Shown here: positions 45,788 to 57,025 of the stretch, piece after piece
Layout: the number at the start of each line of letters is the position of its first letter
How positions within the stretch are numbered: the stretch's first letter is position 1
DNA from: Argyresthia goedartella
Taxonomy: Eukaryota > Arthropoda > Insecta > Lepidoptera > Argyresthiidae
Length of the DNA: 64,000 nt
Assembly: GCA_949825045.1 (NCBI GenBank)
Contig: OX463829.1
Coordinates: forward strand, 4,960,001 to 5,024,000
Direction of reading: 5' to 3'
The notes under the pieces: model-generated
What the model was told of the DNA's origin: nothing
What the model saw: only the letters and a program-made list of their open reading frames with translations
Databases searched by the model: none
Program-made: the position numbers and the translations under genes

Positions 45788-45983
45788 GAACAACTGCGCC
45801 AGCGCAAGGAGACCGAAGAGCGGATCGCGGCACAGAACGAGTTCCTCCGAACCTCCCTCCGAGGGTCCACCAAACTGCAGGCATTGGAGGCAAGCTCAAC
45901 GCAGTCTACTGCCTTTGTGAATGATGCGTATGAAGAGGATGGACCGGACAGCGATAGTAGCAGTCAGCTGTATACTGTTATTG
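45788..45983 (+). CDS. sdt: sdt exon: ECR1/ECR2 Par6-binding region
   Basis: 196 nt, phase 0 in and phase 1 out, acceptor CACCACAG/GAA, donor ATTG/GTAAGT. It encodes a charged helix, EQLRQRKETEERIAAQNEF, then LRGSTKLQALE and AFVNDAYEEDG. Known PALS1 has the matching order (a basic/acidic helix, SSMRLKKL, then a short NPMFD-like motif). These are ECR1 and ECR2, which bind the PDZ domain of Par6 and link the Crumbs and Par complexes. Ends with an acidic Ser-rich tail. Confidence 0.9.
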
Positions 45984-46007
45984 GTAAGTGCATTACTACT
46001 TCCCCAC

Positions 46008-46070
46008 TGTGGGGTTGCGGTTCGTGGCTCTGTCTCCCAAGCGACAGTTCCCGGGTTCGAATCCCGGCTG
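46008..46070 (+). mobile_element. tRNA-like SINE head fragment
   Basis: GGTTGCGGTTCGTGGCTCTG and CCCGGGTTCGAATCCCGGCT resemble RNA polymerase III box A/B heads of the local SINEs. It directly abuts the minus-strand SINE copy E. Confidence 0.45.
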
Positions 46071-46126
46071 GGATACTAGACGACGATATATTTAATAGAG
46101 ATAAATACATATGTAAATACATAGAG
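46071..46126 (-). mobile_element. SINE copy E, 3' half (split by a LINE)
   Basis: ACTAGACGACGATATATTTA, then ATAAATACATATGTAAATAC, matches the body of copy A at 10238-10300. The continuation resumes at 47103. Confidence 0.7.
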
Positions 46127-47102
46127 TCAAAAGTCAAAAGTCAAAGTCAAAAGTCTTTATTTGTAAACATAGGTAAAATCATGATCTTAAATATTTAGAA
46201 GAACGTACCTCTATGTTTGGCGCAGTGGCATACAAATATTCAAATGTGTAGGTACATATTAAAATTACAGTGTTGTGTCGTCTAGATATTCTCTTATGGA
46301 GTAATATATTTTGCTTAATACCAAACTTGCGGATTTCTTTCTTAAATTCTATTATATTGTCTAACTTACGTATTCTATCAGGCATGTGATTAAAAATTGT
46401 GGGTGCCATGCCGAGAATGTTATTTTTATATAATGCTGTTTTGTGACTGGGCTTGATAATCTTTGTCTGGTGACGCTTACTAGAAAAGTTAATAAATAGA
46501 TGTTTATTGGTTTTGACAAACATTACCACCTCATAGATGTATAGTGAAGGGACAGTTAAAATATTTAGTCGTTTGAAATGAGACCTACAACTGTCAGTGC
46601 GTCGGATCCTACAAATAGCTCTTATGCATTTTTTTTGCGCAATAAGAACACTTTCTTTGCCTACCCCATTTCCCCAGAATATTAAGCCAAACCTCAAGAC
46701 AGAGTCTACATATCCGTTATATGCTAATAACACAGTATCTTCTGACACAGTTTTGGAAAGTTTGTGCAACACGTAAGAGTATTTATTAAGTTTATTGCAT
46801 GTTTCTACTATCTGAGTCTTCCATTTCATATTGTTGTCAATTTGTATTCCCAAAAACTTCGATACCTGGGTTTGTTCAATGTCTTTACCTAAATAGTTAA
46901 TGTGAAAGTTTGATGTCATATTATTATGGAATGTCATTATTTTTGTTTTGTTAATGTTTATTATTAAATTGTTGCTATTGAGCCATTGTATTATATTATG
47001 TATCGTGTCATTAATTTCCTTGACAAGATTATTTGGGTCGTCACAGGAGATAATGACTGTACTGTCGTCTGCAAATAGTACCATGGGGTGTAACACTACT
47101 TT
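46127..47102 (-). mobile_element. 5'-truncated Jockey/CR1-type LINE inserted in a SINE
   Basis: Begins at its 3' end with a (TCAAAAG)n tail (46127-46158). The minus-strand frame ending at 46179 covers the end of an RT: VLFADDSTVIISCDD (catalytic FADD), KFLGIQIDNNMKWK and the thumb/C-terminal region to KEIRKFG. Sequence before the FADD motif is missing: the insertion is 5'-truncated at about 47102. The open frame remains long, so the copy is moderately young. The apparent N-terminal 35 residues of the open frame (47204-47103) come from the host SINE. Confidence 0.82.
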
Positions 47103-47215
47103 AGGCAAACATCCAAGACTAAGAAACGAACATTCATGCTCATCACACAAATATTTGCCCTTACCGGGTTTCGATCCCAGGACCGTCAGCTTTATAGGCA
47201 GCACTTACTATATTA
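47103..47215 (-). mobile_element. SINE copy E, 5' half with tRNA-like head
   Basis: GCAAACATCCAAGACTAAG, ATTCATGCTCATCACACAAA and CCTTACCGGGTTTCGATCCC match copy A at 10290-10370. Together with 46071-46126 it reconstitutes one SINE in register. Confidence 0.72.
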
Positions 47216-47444
47216 CGCGTATATCTGTCTACTTCGTTATTTGTTTCCTGTTTTGTTATTTTGTTACCATTTGAGTGCAAGAGCGGTCTGACGTGAAGGC
47301 CATGGACTCACAATCTTTACTGTGCCACAAAGTATTACTTGGTAGGTAAACAATCTCGCGAGCCCCCGCAGAGCAGTTCTGATTGGGTGTTTTCTGCTAG
47401 TTTTCGTATTATTATTTATCCAACCAATCGTGGGGTTTTCGACA

Positions 47445-47640
47445 ATCTCTGTGGCGCTGCGGTTGTAGCTCTGCCTACCATGCGAGAGGTCCCGGGTTCG
47501 ATCCCCAGCTGGGAATAAAAAAGAAATATATCCCTAGGTCTTGGATGTTTTAATGTGTGTGACTTCGCCGTTTCTGGTTTCCACGACACAGGGTATCGAA
47601 GTGGGGGACAGAAGCAAAGAATGTTCCTGTGTATACCTAA
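47445..47640 (+). mobile_element. tRNA-headed SINE, second family, copy 2
   Basis: CATGCGAGAGGTCCCGGGTT then CGATCCCCAGCTGGGAATAA, then CGCCGTTTCTGGTTTCCACG and ACACAGGGTATC. The body part recurs headless at 35065-35120 and, weakly, at 62740-62805. Confidence 0.55.
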
Positions 47641-48054
47641 ATGTATATTTTATATTTACTTTTTATATATCAATCGCAATCTCCGCGGGGGAGAAATGGA
47701 CCGAAGCAAAACCAGGCCAACTCGTTATCATTCCCAATGCTTCCCATGTTCGGTTGGCTTGGTTCGTTCCTCGTTCAAGATATTTGTCACATTGCACTAT
47801 ATTGAGACCTTTAAAAGCATAAAAGGACCCTGTTTTTCAAATTTTAATTTTATTTAGTATTGGTTTTTTAACAAAAAGCACTAATTTAAAGTGACGTCAA
47901 ACAGCACGAGTTTAAAAAATCACCCCATCAGAGGAATTTACGTAAAAGTTGCTGTCAGCAAGGAACAGATGCGTCAATGTGAGTTTATGGTCATGCTCAC
48001 TGAAATGTCTTTGCTTGCGGCGTCTAGCTGGTTGCTCCTCTCCCTCAAATGCTG

Positions 48055-48205
48055 ACTATGCGAAAAAAGGAGAAGGAGATTGATGCGTAGCCCTGTCCCT
48101 TTGATAACAGCTATTATGTCACTTCCGCTGTAGGTCCGTCTTCGCGCCAAACTATCAACTGGCAGTTTGATCCCGCGATTTTTGGCATTAAATTATAGTA
48201 TTTTA
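48055..48205 (+). repeat. Dispersed repeat, reverse match of 10800-10945
   Basis: GGAGATTGATGCGTAGCCCT, CACTTCCGCTGTAGGTCCG, CCAAACTATCAACTGGCAG and CCCGCGATTTTTGGCATTAA occur in the same order as in the reverse complement of 10800-10945. Confidence 0.5.
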
Positions 48206-48708
48206 ATGATTTAATATGCTCATGGTCTATCCGCCACGATAAACCTGAAAATGAAAGTAAAAATAAAATAAATTAATGATAACTTTTGTAGGATGCGACG
48301 TCCAACCAACTCCTTAGCATCATGTAAGCATTTTGAAGGATCACCAACCAGCCAAGAATTTGTTTTACAAAAACTTCTGGGAAAACCCGACTTTTCCAAG
48401 TGGGACGTAGCCGTAACATAAAGTTAACAGCAAAATTAATAGTATGCACGACATCGTGACGTCAAATTAATAAAAACCCAATGACACGAGCTCTGAACCC
48501 ACTGGTCCGTGAAGCGCAGGTAATGTGCTGGTGGAATGAACCCTGATTAAGGTTACACCGGCATACGTCGATGACGTAGCTATTATGAATGTTATAGCGA
48601 TGTGGAAAAATGCATTACTGTTTGCGCGATTAGTCGACGATGCGCTATCAAATCGGATTCAAAGTGAAAGTTGTTCAGAATCATGTCCCTAACTTAAGAG
48701 TAAAAGAG

Positions 48709-48758
48709 AAATTTATAGTCATATTTTATAGGGTTGTATAAAATATGACTATAATTTT
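48709..48758. repeat. Hairpin with 22-bp arms
   Basis: TTTATAGTCATATTTTATA and TATAAAATATGACTATAA are inverted around GGGTTG, with one mismatch over 22 bp. A second, short hairpin, TGCGGTACTT/AAGTACCGCA, lies near 48990-49015. No gene was seen from 47650 to 51835 otherwise. Confidence 0.8.
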
Positions 48759-51700
48759 CTGTTATGCCCTGTACAAATTATGGTATAAACAATTATTATT
48801 ATATCACTCAATTATTATATTAGTCGCGTGTCGTGTGAATCAGACGAGTGCATGTCACAATCGCAACACAATGTGTTATGTGGCAGAGTACCGTGTTGTA
48901 AGAACGAGTGTCATACCGGTGTGTATAAGTGAATGTATACCACCATGTATTGTGTAGGTGTACTGCACAGCAATGCTACGATGTGTCTGCGGTACTTATA
49001 GAAGTACCGCAGTAACAATAACTCCTATGTGTAGGAAAGAAAATCGAAAGGGAGATGCGATTAAGTAGCAACACGTCTTGAGTTCGGTGTGATATATCAC
49101 TAGCAACGCGAAGAGTAAATAGAAAAGTAACTACCTAGCATAGAGAGACACGAAAATACGGCTTTGAATCAGAGTATTTGGTGCTTGGAGATTAATCCTT
49201 TACCACGAGTAACTTCATGACAGGCCGACGATAATTAAGAGATAAGAGATCTCCCTGTCTAGCCACATCAATGATAGATTAACCAAACCCCTTTGTGGTT
49301 GCCCTAGAATACGTGCAATAGCATCATTTCTTTGGAAGACAAATGTGCCAGCGAAACCACTGATGTTCAATCATGTGAACAATGATTCGTAATTATCTAA
49401 TTATGTGGCAGACAGGCCGGCTGGTATTATGTCGGCTCATTTCACTTGCTCGGAACTCGATTCGATAACTCTTTGATATATATGTCGATAACGAGTTACC
49501 TATCACTTCCTAGAAATAGCTATACCTAGGTTCCATGGTTGGTTTGTTAGTATGCGTCTAGGCACATTTTCGGGTAAACGTTCGAACACGAGCAAGATGA
49601 CGAGCCTGATTCTTTACTGATTGTGAGCCTGCCCGAAAAGAAAAATATACAGCTGATTTCAGCTGTTTCTTTTCTCGTTAAGGTGGTGTAAGGATCGGTC
49701 AGGCCGGTAATAAATTAATTATAGGTAGAATTTTATAGCAACTTATCACTGATGGTTCGTCTTTTTAAAACCTGCTCCTAGTAATGGCTTCTTCTTCTTT
49801 TCGTGTGGGAGCTTTAAACAGTAAATAAAAAGGAACAAAAAATATTAAATATATGTTTCCAAAAATTAGCCACCGCTATGGCATTCGCCGATGCTTGTCT
49901 AAGATCCTCCTCGTGACATTTGGGACCGTCCGGGCAAGCTTTTAGATAGTCCGTTGTTTGTTGTCATGTAATGGCTGTTGGATCATGATGTGTTTCAGCA
50001 GCTCCGACTATGAGAAATTATTATTAGAATACCGCTGAAAGCTTTACGCATTTTTAAATACATATTTATAAGATATCCTTATGTATAAAGCAACCAAAAA
50101 TCCGATTTTTTTCACACCAACCTGCAAATTATAAACTTTACGACGCGTAAGAAATTGCTTTATAAGCAAAACCGTTCCTTACTTCGTCATGTCACTGCGG
50201 CGTTAATGACCTTATTTTGCGTGTAAAATATGAAGCCATTTCATGAATTTATGAAGAGAAGAGATAGATAAAGTTTAGTGTTTTCGCTGACATTCGATTT
50301 AGGGACTATATTTCCGTAACTTGTGTGGTGCATGATATCTATGAAGTTAAAATCCAGTTACACAGACGGTCCTTCAGCAACGTTATCCGAAGATTAGATG
50401 ACATGGCTTGTTCACGGTAGCATTTTTTTATTTATGCTATTGAATAAAAATAAGTACGTAATATATTATATTGGTAAAACCGACTTACTTTGGTAATACG
50501 AGAATAAAACTGTCATACGTAATGATTTCATAGGTAGAACTGAAACGTTGCGCGCAATTAAATTGCTGAAAAAGAGCGATCTAGACCACTACGGAACAAT
50601 TATACTAGATAGTTCAACATGCCTGACAATACATATGTACTAGTAAAACACATATCGTTATAGGCATTCTATTGACCTATCCCTCGACTGCTCGAGATTT
50701 TTCAGCTCGGAATATGGCATTCTCGTAGTGTGTACGAGTATAGCTAGCAAAGAGTTGTAAGAGTTTTATTACAAACTGAATGAGTTTTGCACAATGCAGT
50801 AGCTACTTGGAGAATTTAATTTTACATTCTTTACTTTGTCTTTCGGTTTGTTAAATGTTATTTGCATTTGGGGACTTTGTGTTATATTAGGCTGTTACGT
50901 ACAGTAAACGGTGAACAGTTACAGCTACACTTTATTAACACGCAATACCAATCACGATTCTTTAGTTCCACTAATTACACAGACAAAAGGCAGCGAAACA
51001 TTGTCAGCCATGTCTTTTAAAAATCATCTGGAAACCCTCATTCCAAATCGCCTTTTTGACCAACTTCAGAAAAGTAGGGAGGTTCTTAATTCGTCGGTTC
51101 TTAAGCTATGTTCATCGATTTCTCCAAGACGGACGGACCGATTTGGAAAATAATTCGTTCGAGAGGGTTTACCTTCCGATTAGTCCCATTAACATCAGGA
51201 CAGGATCTGATGATGGGATACTGTAAAAATCGAGGGAACTGTTCAAATATTATGGGCAGACCTATGGAGATGTTTGTATTTTTCTTAGTAACTCGTGGAT
51301 TTACTCTCGAAAAGCATCGTTTAGTGAAGTGGTGATGAAGACCACAGATGGCCACCGGAACTAGATATCCTGCAGGTTGCGATATGATATGATAACTTCA
51401 TTAAGGTTGGTTAGTGTTTGCTCGTCATAAAGCATAATGGCGAAATGGTAGTGATGGTGATCTGGGTACCAGGAGAACTTCTCAACAATTTATCCAAGTC
51501 AGTTACCATATGGTGATGGGATCACGGAGAAATAGAGGGAACTCTTAAATCAATGATGAAACGAATAGGTATATTTTGTAACAAATACGGTTTAATTGAA
51601 GTCGATTTTTGCTAAAGTTTTACATTTTGTTTAAATTATAATCTACCTTCTCGAATCATCTTATTGAAATTCTGCGTAACCTAGCTCCGAGCTAGCCGCT

Positions 51701-51835
51701 AACCCAAGCTTGGCCAACTGACGACTTTAGTTTTCGTTTTCGCCTTCGGGTTGGTTAAGTTTACGGCTCTGTACTTTTAAATTCTGCCCATTTGCCAAGC
51801 CTTTCCAACGTCATCATTACTCACTTTCCCCACAG

Positions 51836-52059
51836 ATTACCAAGAAGTCACCGCCGCGCTGACCCGCGTCCAAAAGGCCCTTGGTGCAAGCGGCGAGTCA
51901 GCACTAGCCTCGCGGGTGGCGGGTGCGGCGGGGTCGCTCCTCTGTCCAGCTCTAAGAACTGCACTGGCTACCAGGGCAGCGGTGCTGACGGCGGCCAGGC
52001 AAAAGCGGCCGGCCCTCGCTCCGCCGTATACGCATAGGGCGACCGATCGGTTGAAAGAT
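51836..52059 (+). CDS. sdt: sdt exon: first L27 domain
   Basis: 224 nt, phase 1 in and 0 out (acceptor CCCCACAG/ATTAC, donor GAT/GTAAGT). With the carried base it encodes 75 residues, starting DYQEVTAALTRVQKALG and continuing with Ala/Leu-rich helices. Position and helical pattern fit L27N of PALS1/Stardust, which pairs with the L27 domain of PATJ. The sequence is Ala/Gly/Arg-rich and GC-rich compared with flanking introns. Sequence identity to PALS1 is weak here, so the call leans on position and phase. Confidence 0.82.
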
Positions 52060-52409
52060 GTAAGTTGTCATCTCAAACCATTATCTGAAGATTTGACTCA
52101 CCTTTGGACAGGTGGCAGACGAAGAGTTTCTGAAGTCAGAGAGAGAAGCATAAGCTTTTATAAGGCTCTGTGTAATAGTGGTATAAGCCAACCAAATTTT
52201 TCACCTGGCTTAGTACTAAGTCCAAATCCAACGAAAAATTCTGCATGCTTATGCCCGTAAAAGGTTTAAATAAAATATTACTTGGTTTGCAGGGACATTC
52301 TTTTAGACGTGGGCACGCCTTTCTAAATGAGTTTTATATGGCTTCCTTACAACTCTACAATGTTCGCAGGTGCCGTGAAGCCGAAATAATATATTTTCCA
52401 CAAAGAGTA

Positions 52410-52460
52410 GCTGCGGCGATGGGGTAGCCCCCTGCCACGCGAAGTGGAATATGGATAACT
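52410..52460 (+). repeat. Dispersed GGGCTAGCCC-type repeat, copy in sdt intron
   Basis: GCTGCGGCGATGGGGTAGCC then CCCTGCCACGCGAAGTGG. The palindrome is disrupted (GGGGTAGCCC). It lies in the 469-bp intron between the two L27 exons. Confidence 0.55.
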
Positions 52461-52528
52461 GGCTTAACATGGACAAAGCTGTTTGTCTGTCACCCACAAA
52501 TAATACAACCCTTATCCCCTCATTCCAG

Positions 52529-52699
52529 TGCATGGACGTACTGGGCGCGCACACCGCGTCCGGAGTGGACACATCAGCGCTGGCTGCTGAGTTGCTCTTG
52601 CTCCTAGGAGGTCTCGAGCTGGAGAGCCTCATACAAGCTCACGATCAGGCGGCGGCCTTGTTGGATCCCAGCTCGTTTACCAGGGGGAAGAGGCATAAG
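52529..52699 (+). CDS. sdt: sdt exon: second L27 domain
   Basis: 171 nt, phase 0 at both ends (CATTCCAG/TGC and AAG/GTACAG), 57 residues. The segment ALAAELLLLLGGLELESLIQ then AHDQAAAL matches the L27C pattern of PALS1, where a leucine-rich helix is followed by an LLxAHDxVA-like motif. L27C binds Lin-7 in the Crumbs complex. It ends in a basic RGKRHK stretch. Confidence 0.88.
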
Positions 52700-52949
52700 G
52701 TACAGTACAGAAGAAGTTACACAGAAACAGAGAAATGATATCAGGGAAAAAATAACCAACTAGTAACTCCTGACTCTTCTTTTTACATCGGAATCCTAAC
52801 ATCCTACTGAATGTGGATTTGGAAACTCTTTGTGACTTGGTAACGATGACCCTCTGAGTACAATCGTGACCAAGTCGTGACGTAGCCTTGCAACTACAAT
52901 GATCCTTCTGCGAGTTTTCCTTTCCTTACGATGAACATTTACTTCCCAG

Positions 52950-53064
52950 ACTGGAAACAACGTGAATCACAAAGGAGACGAGAAAACGTCAACGGTCCTC
53001 TCGCCGGACGACCCCAGCGAACATATAAAGATCATTAAAATAGACAAAACTAATGAACCACTTG
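52950..53064 (+). CDS. sdt: sdt exon: linker and first PDZ strand
   Basis: 115 nt, phase 0 in and 1 out (ACTTCCCAG/ACT, CTTG/GTAAGA). It encodes a polar linker then HIKIIKIDKTNEPLG, the beta-A/beta-B start of the PDZ domain where PALS1 has VKIVRIEKARDIPLG. The carboxylate-binding loop is PLGA in place of GLGF, as known for PALS1. Confidence 0.9.
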
Positions 53065-53156
53065 GTAAGATATTTCTACTTCCTCGTGCCTATCTTACAG
53101 AAGTCAGAATCCCAGAAACAGATTATCCAAAGCCAATACTACTAATACTAACACGT

Positions 53157-53600
53157 TCAGTTCAGTTCAGTTCAAAGATTTTTATTCATTATAGCACAAA
53201 AATTGAGACTTAATGAACGTTATAACATAATCAACATAATCGGCTTAGGCCGTCTATGGAACCGGAGTTTCGGAACTGGTTCCGTACGAGGCTTTTAATT
53301 TACATTAAGTAGGTGCCTAATTATTACATAATACATATACAGGGTGCAGTGAACTGGTTTAATTCCAGATGTCAGTGTCTTGTAAAAAATCATTAATTTT
53401 CTAGTAGCCCTTTGTGCACAAAGTTGCTTTATACATTTTTTGAATCGAGCTTCAGTTAAGTTTTGTATTTCTTGCGGAATTTTATCGTAGAAACATGTAC
53501 AGTCCCATAAAATAACTACTAACTTTTGTGCTGAACATTGGAAATGAAAGTTTATGTTTATTTCTAGTTTGCACATTGTGGCGGCCATCAATGATTTCAA
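53157..53600 (-). pseudogene. LINE 3' end with (TTCAG)n tail, in sdt intron
   Basis: TTCAGTTCAGTTCAGTTC at 53157-53174 is followed by AAAGATTTTTATTC. The minus-strand frame from 53600 has CFYDKIPQEIQNLTEARFKK, the C-terminal end typical of Jockey/CR1-type LINE ORF2. 5'-truncated, with no RT core. It lies between the linker/PDZ exon and the next PDZ exon. Confidence 0.68.
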
Positions 53601-53836
53601 AGCTACTGATATTTTTCCTCACATACATTATGTTTTTATAGATGACTTGCAACTGTTAGGATGTTCTCTATTACCTAGCTTATAAATAAATGGGATCGCT
53701 GTCTTCTGCAAAATGAAGATGGTCTCAATGACAGCAGCCCGTCCCCGTAGTAGAATGCCATAGGAGATAATGCTATGGGGGCTTTTTTTTGATTCCAATA
53801 TCTTCATGTTGTCATATCAAAATGTAATTGTTCCAG

Positions 53837-53934
53837 GTGCTACAGTAAGGAACGAGGGGGAGGCAGTTATTATCGGTAGGATAGTCAGGGGCGGGGCGGC
53901 GGAGAAGTCGGGCTTGTTACACGAAGGGGACGAG
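53837..53934 (+). CDS. sdt: sdt exon: central PDZ
   Basis: 98 nt, phase 1 in and 0 out (TTCCAG/GTG, GAG/GTGAGT). It encodes [20 protein letters not shown] then [13 protein letters not shown], almost the same as PALS1 in this region. The PDZ domain binds the C-terminal ERLI motif of Crumbs at the subapical membrane. Confidence 0.95.
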
Positions 53935-54928
53935 GTGAGTTCCACTTAGAGATGATACTGAATTAATGACGATTACTGACTTGATGCTCGAAAATAATTG
54001 ATCACACGACGAATGAATGAACATATCAATAAATGATGGAAATTTGGATTCCGTCACATCTCCATCTGTCGTCCTAATAAGGAGAATTGAATAACCTGCT
54101 AAAAGTGAGCACATCTTTATGCTTAGTAAGCCACGCTCGAGAATTTCTTTGTCGAGCCCGAGATATCTCGGCGCTATCATGGTGACCACGACCGAGATGG
54201 AGATGACCGAGCCTTGTCTACAACCGGTAGCATGGCGGCATTGTCGAGATGATTTCGGCCGAGTTAGACACTAGTTTTGACATATGCGACCGAGACATGT
54301 CTAGCACCCATAGGCCTTGTCTGCACCTCTATGCAGACAAGGCCAAGCAAGCATAGATTCGAGAGGAAAAATACAATTTTTGTTGTATTTCTTGTGTTCT
54401 CGGTGTACAGTTTTTTTTTTTATATTTTCGTTTGTTGGTATAAGTATCTTACCTTAAAACTATTTATCACTTAGGTAGTTGATAATATTCGGCTGTGTTA
54501 GTAATTAATTGTAAACAAGTTCCTTTCTACAAAGAACGTGTGTGCGTCATCATGCCAAAAGGGTGGCAAAATCAACCATCTACTATTCGGTAAACCGGTA
54601 ACTAAATTTAAAGACAAAATACAAAATTGTTATTTAAAATGGCAATAATTATTTGTTAGACAACACCGCCTTCTGTTGGCGATTTCGAGTCCCGCTTGCC
54701 ATGCTCGCGCTTAAGACATGGTAATTACTCCTTAGTCTCTCACTCGACGTCGACAGAGAGCCAAAACGTTGATGCTAAGCAAACTGTGCTTTTCTCACCT
54801 TGTTTGGGAAAAGGCGTGACGCTATGTTGTTATTTTTATGAATTAATGTATGAACGGATGAATGAAAACCTTATTTTAAGCAAATATTATTCCCCAATCG
54901 ATTCCCAAATGGAACGTGAATCCCCCAG

Positions 54929-55142
54929 CTGCTAGAAGTGAACGGCGTGATGATGCGCGGCAAGTCCGTGCACGAGGTGTGCCAGGTGCTGGGCGCGCTG
55001 AGCGGCACGCTCACTGTGCTGCTGGCGCCGCGCACGGCCGCCCGCGCGGCGCCGCACAGTGCCGGCGGCCGCGTACTGCACGTGCGGGCGCACTTCGACT
55101 ACGACCCTGAAGACGATGTGTACATACCGTGTCGGGAGCTGG
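54929..55142 (+). CDS. sdt: sdt exon: end of PDZ and start of SH3
   Basis: 214 nt, phase 0 in and 1 out (TCCCCCAG/CTG, CTGG/GTGAGT). It encodes LLEVNGVMMRGKSVHEVCQV and SGTLTVLLAP (PDZ end), an Arg/Ala-rich linker, then VRAHFDYDPEDDVYIPCREL (SH3 start). It is very GC-rich. A few frames on the other strand are open because of the GC bias and are ignored. Confidence 0.95.
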
Positions 55143-55671
55143 GTGAGTGCCTCCTGTTCAATCTTGAATTTATCTTTTGTTTCTGGCATAAACAAGAAAG
55201 TCATAGTAAAAAATAAGTACACAGACAAGACAAGCACAAGCTAGCTAAGCAGGGAAAACGCAGCCGCCTCTCATCATTGTGAAATATGTTGCGTTATTTT
55301 CATGTTGTTCAGTCTTTGTTGTTTAAGGAAACAGAAACAGAAGGCCAAAAGAGCCCTTTGTAAATCTCAAGATACGCAAATTAATGCACTTAGACATGGA
55401 AAAAATAAATCAAATATGTTCAACTAAACTAATGAGTAACTGATTATAGTTTGAGTATGAAAAACAAAAATTCCCTTTTAAGAGGTGATTCATGGCTGAA
55501 TCTCGCACAGGAAAAGGAAACTCCATTAACTCTACCAGTGCTTCGGCAGTACGCCCACCAAGAAACTCTACGGGGATGCCATTTTTTCACTTTACGTCAT
55601 TTTTATGTCACAATTAACAATACTACAATCATCTAGGTAATCTAATGAAAATATTATAACATCGTATCTAT

Positions 55672-55760
55672 AAGTAAAAAGTAAAAGTAAAAATTGTTTA
55701 TTCACAAAAATATACGTGTTACATGCTGATGGATCCCTGCCTCCCTAACTAGTTTAAACT
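55672..55760 (-). mobile_element. LINE 3' end with (AAAAGT)n tail
   Basis: AAGTAAAAAGTAAAAGTAAA, then TTGTTTATTCACAAAAATAT, the same arrangement as the other LINE tails. The extent to the right is unclear (perhaps to about 56000); an open frame there is unrecognised. Confidence 0.5.
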
Positions 55761-56509
55761 GTATCTAGGGAAACAGTTCTTCCCGATTAAAGGCACAAGA
55801 TAGTTATAAGTGCCAATAAGAAGTCACAAAATAACAATTTTGCAAAAGAAATAAATAAGAGCAAACAAAAACATACGAGAAACCAGACTGGACCAGTCCC
55901 CCCAAGCAGCACCCGTTCACGAGAATGACTTGTGCACCAGCTATCACCCCCCTCGCCATATTTGAGGGAGAGGAGCAAGCAACACGCTACACAGAGCCGC
56001 CGCAAGCTAAGACTTTTTAGTAAGCATTACCATAAACTCTGGTTTCTTGGTAACAGACTTGTATTCTATGTTAAAACTAATAAATAATTATGAGTCACAT
56101 CCCAAAGCACTTTTGTTCACTTATTTGTATTACCACATAAATTACATGATTGCATTTTTTAAAGTTACGTTAATTATTATTATTATCATTGTCATGGAGC
56201 TTGGGGCATTGAGGCCATGCATTTTTGCCATTAATTGTGTAATAGGCTTTCTTTATGAGAGCCGCTCTAGTGGTGTTTACCTTGACAATACTAACCTGGG
56301 ATCATGTCCCAGGATCGACTACTATTAGCAGACTCCTACTACTAAAAACTACGTGGGGCCCGGTGGCCTCGGCTTGTCGGCGGCGCCTATTTGTCGGACT
56401 TCCAAATACGGCATTTTGAATCACAATCGGAAGCAATCAGTACTCTTTTGCTATTCGTGTTTCATAAAAGACTCAGGCTTCTGTTGTCCTTACTTGTGAG
56501 TGTATATGT

Positions 56510-56830
56510 CACCGGAAGATAGTCAAAACCGTTAGTTGATAACCTAACGCGGTAGTTGATCAACTATCGACAGATAGTAAACGAGACCGATGAGGTTTAA
56601 ACATTACGTTTCTTTTGTTCTTACATGTCAACCTAAGCTACCGCAGTGTTTGCCCTGGTGTTTCGTTTGCAATTCAAGTTTAAACCAGTTTACTATTTAA
56701 CGGTTTTAACCGTTAGTTGATCAACTAACGCGTCATATAGTAAGCAGTACGCCACAGTTTACTATCTGTCGATAGTTGACCAACTTACGAGAAAAAAACG
56801 TCAGTTTATCAACTTTTGAATATCTTACGA
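56510..56830. repeat. Palindrome-rich element, family M3 copy 2
   Basis: Contains several short palindromes related to GTTAGTTGATCAACTAAC (near 56530-56575, 56705-56735, 56770-56800), paired with ACAGATAGTAAACG and its inverse GTTTACTATCTGTC. The 5' and 3' parts are thus inverted copies of each other around a central TTCTTACATGTCAACCTAAG. Similar motifs are at 28495-28720. Confidence 0.6.
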
Positions 56831-57025
56831 TGACATATACAAAGCGAAATAGTACTATATGCGAAGGCTAAATTGGAACCTCGCTCTGATGACGTCATAG
56901 CGTCCGTTACTGTCCTGACGCGTCGAGGGCGAGAGCGAGCGAGAGAGTGAGGCGAAACGCATTCCCACCGGGTGCCAAGTTAACTTTGTGGCGTAGTATT
57001 GTATATTATATTGTTATTCTTTCAG

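Noticed and set aside
10340..47515. tRNA genes suggested by GGTTCGAATCC-type motifs at 10347, 26010, 34330, 34590, 35430, 46050 and 47495
   Set aside because: None has paired acceptor, D and anticodon arms, and most continue into repeated SINE bodies; they are SINE heads or isolated box B matches.
50911..51355. Overlapping frames upstream of the first L27 exon
   Set aside because: No domain, no phase-compatible splice sites seen, and not needed for the ECR1-to-L27 junction, which is phase-consistent without them.
54916..55244. Alternative frames on both strands across the PDZ/SH3 exon
   Set aside because: GC-rich coding bias opens shadow frames; the phase-correct PALS1-like frame is unambiguous.
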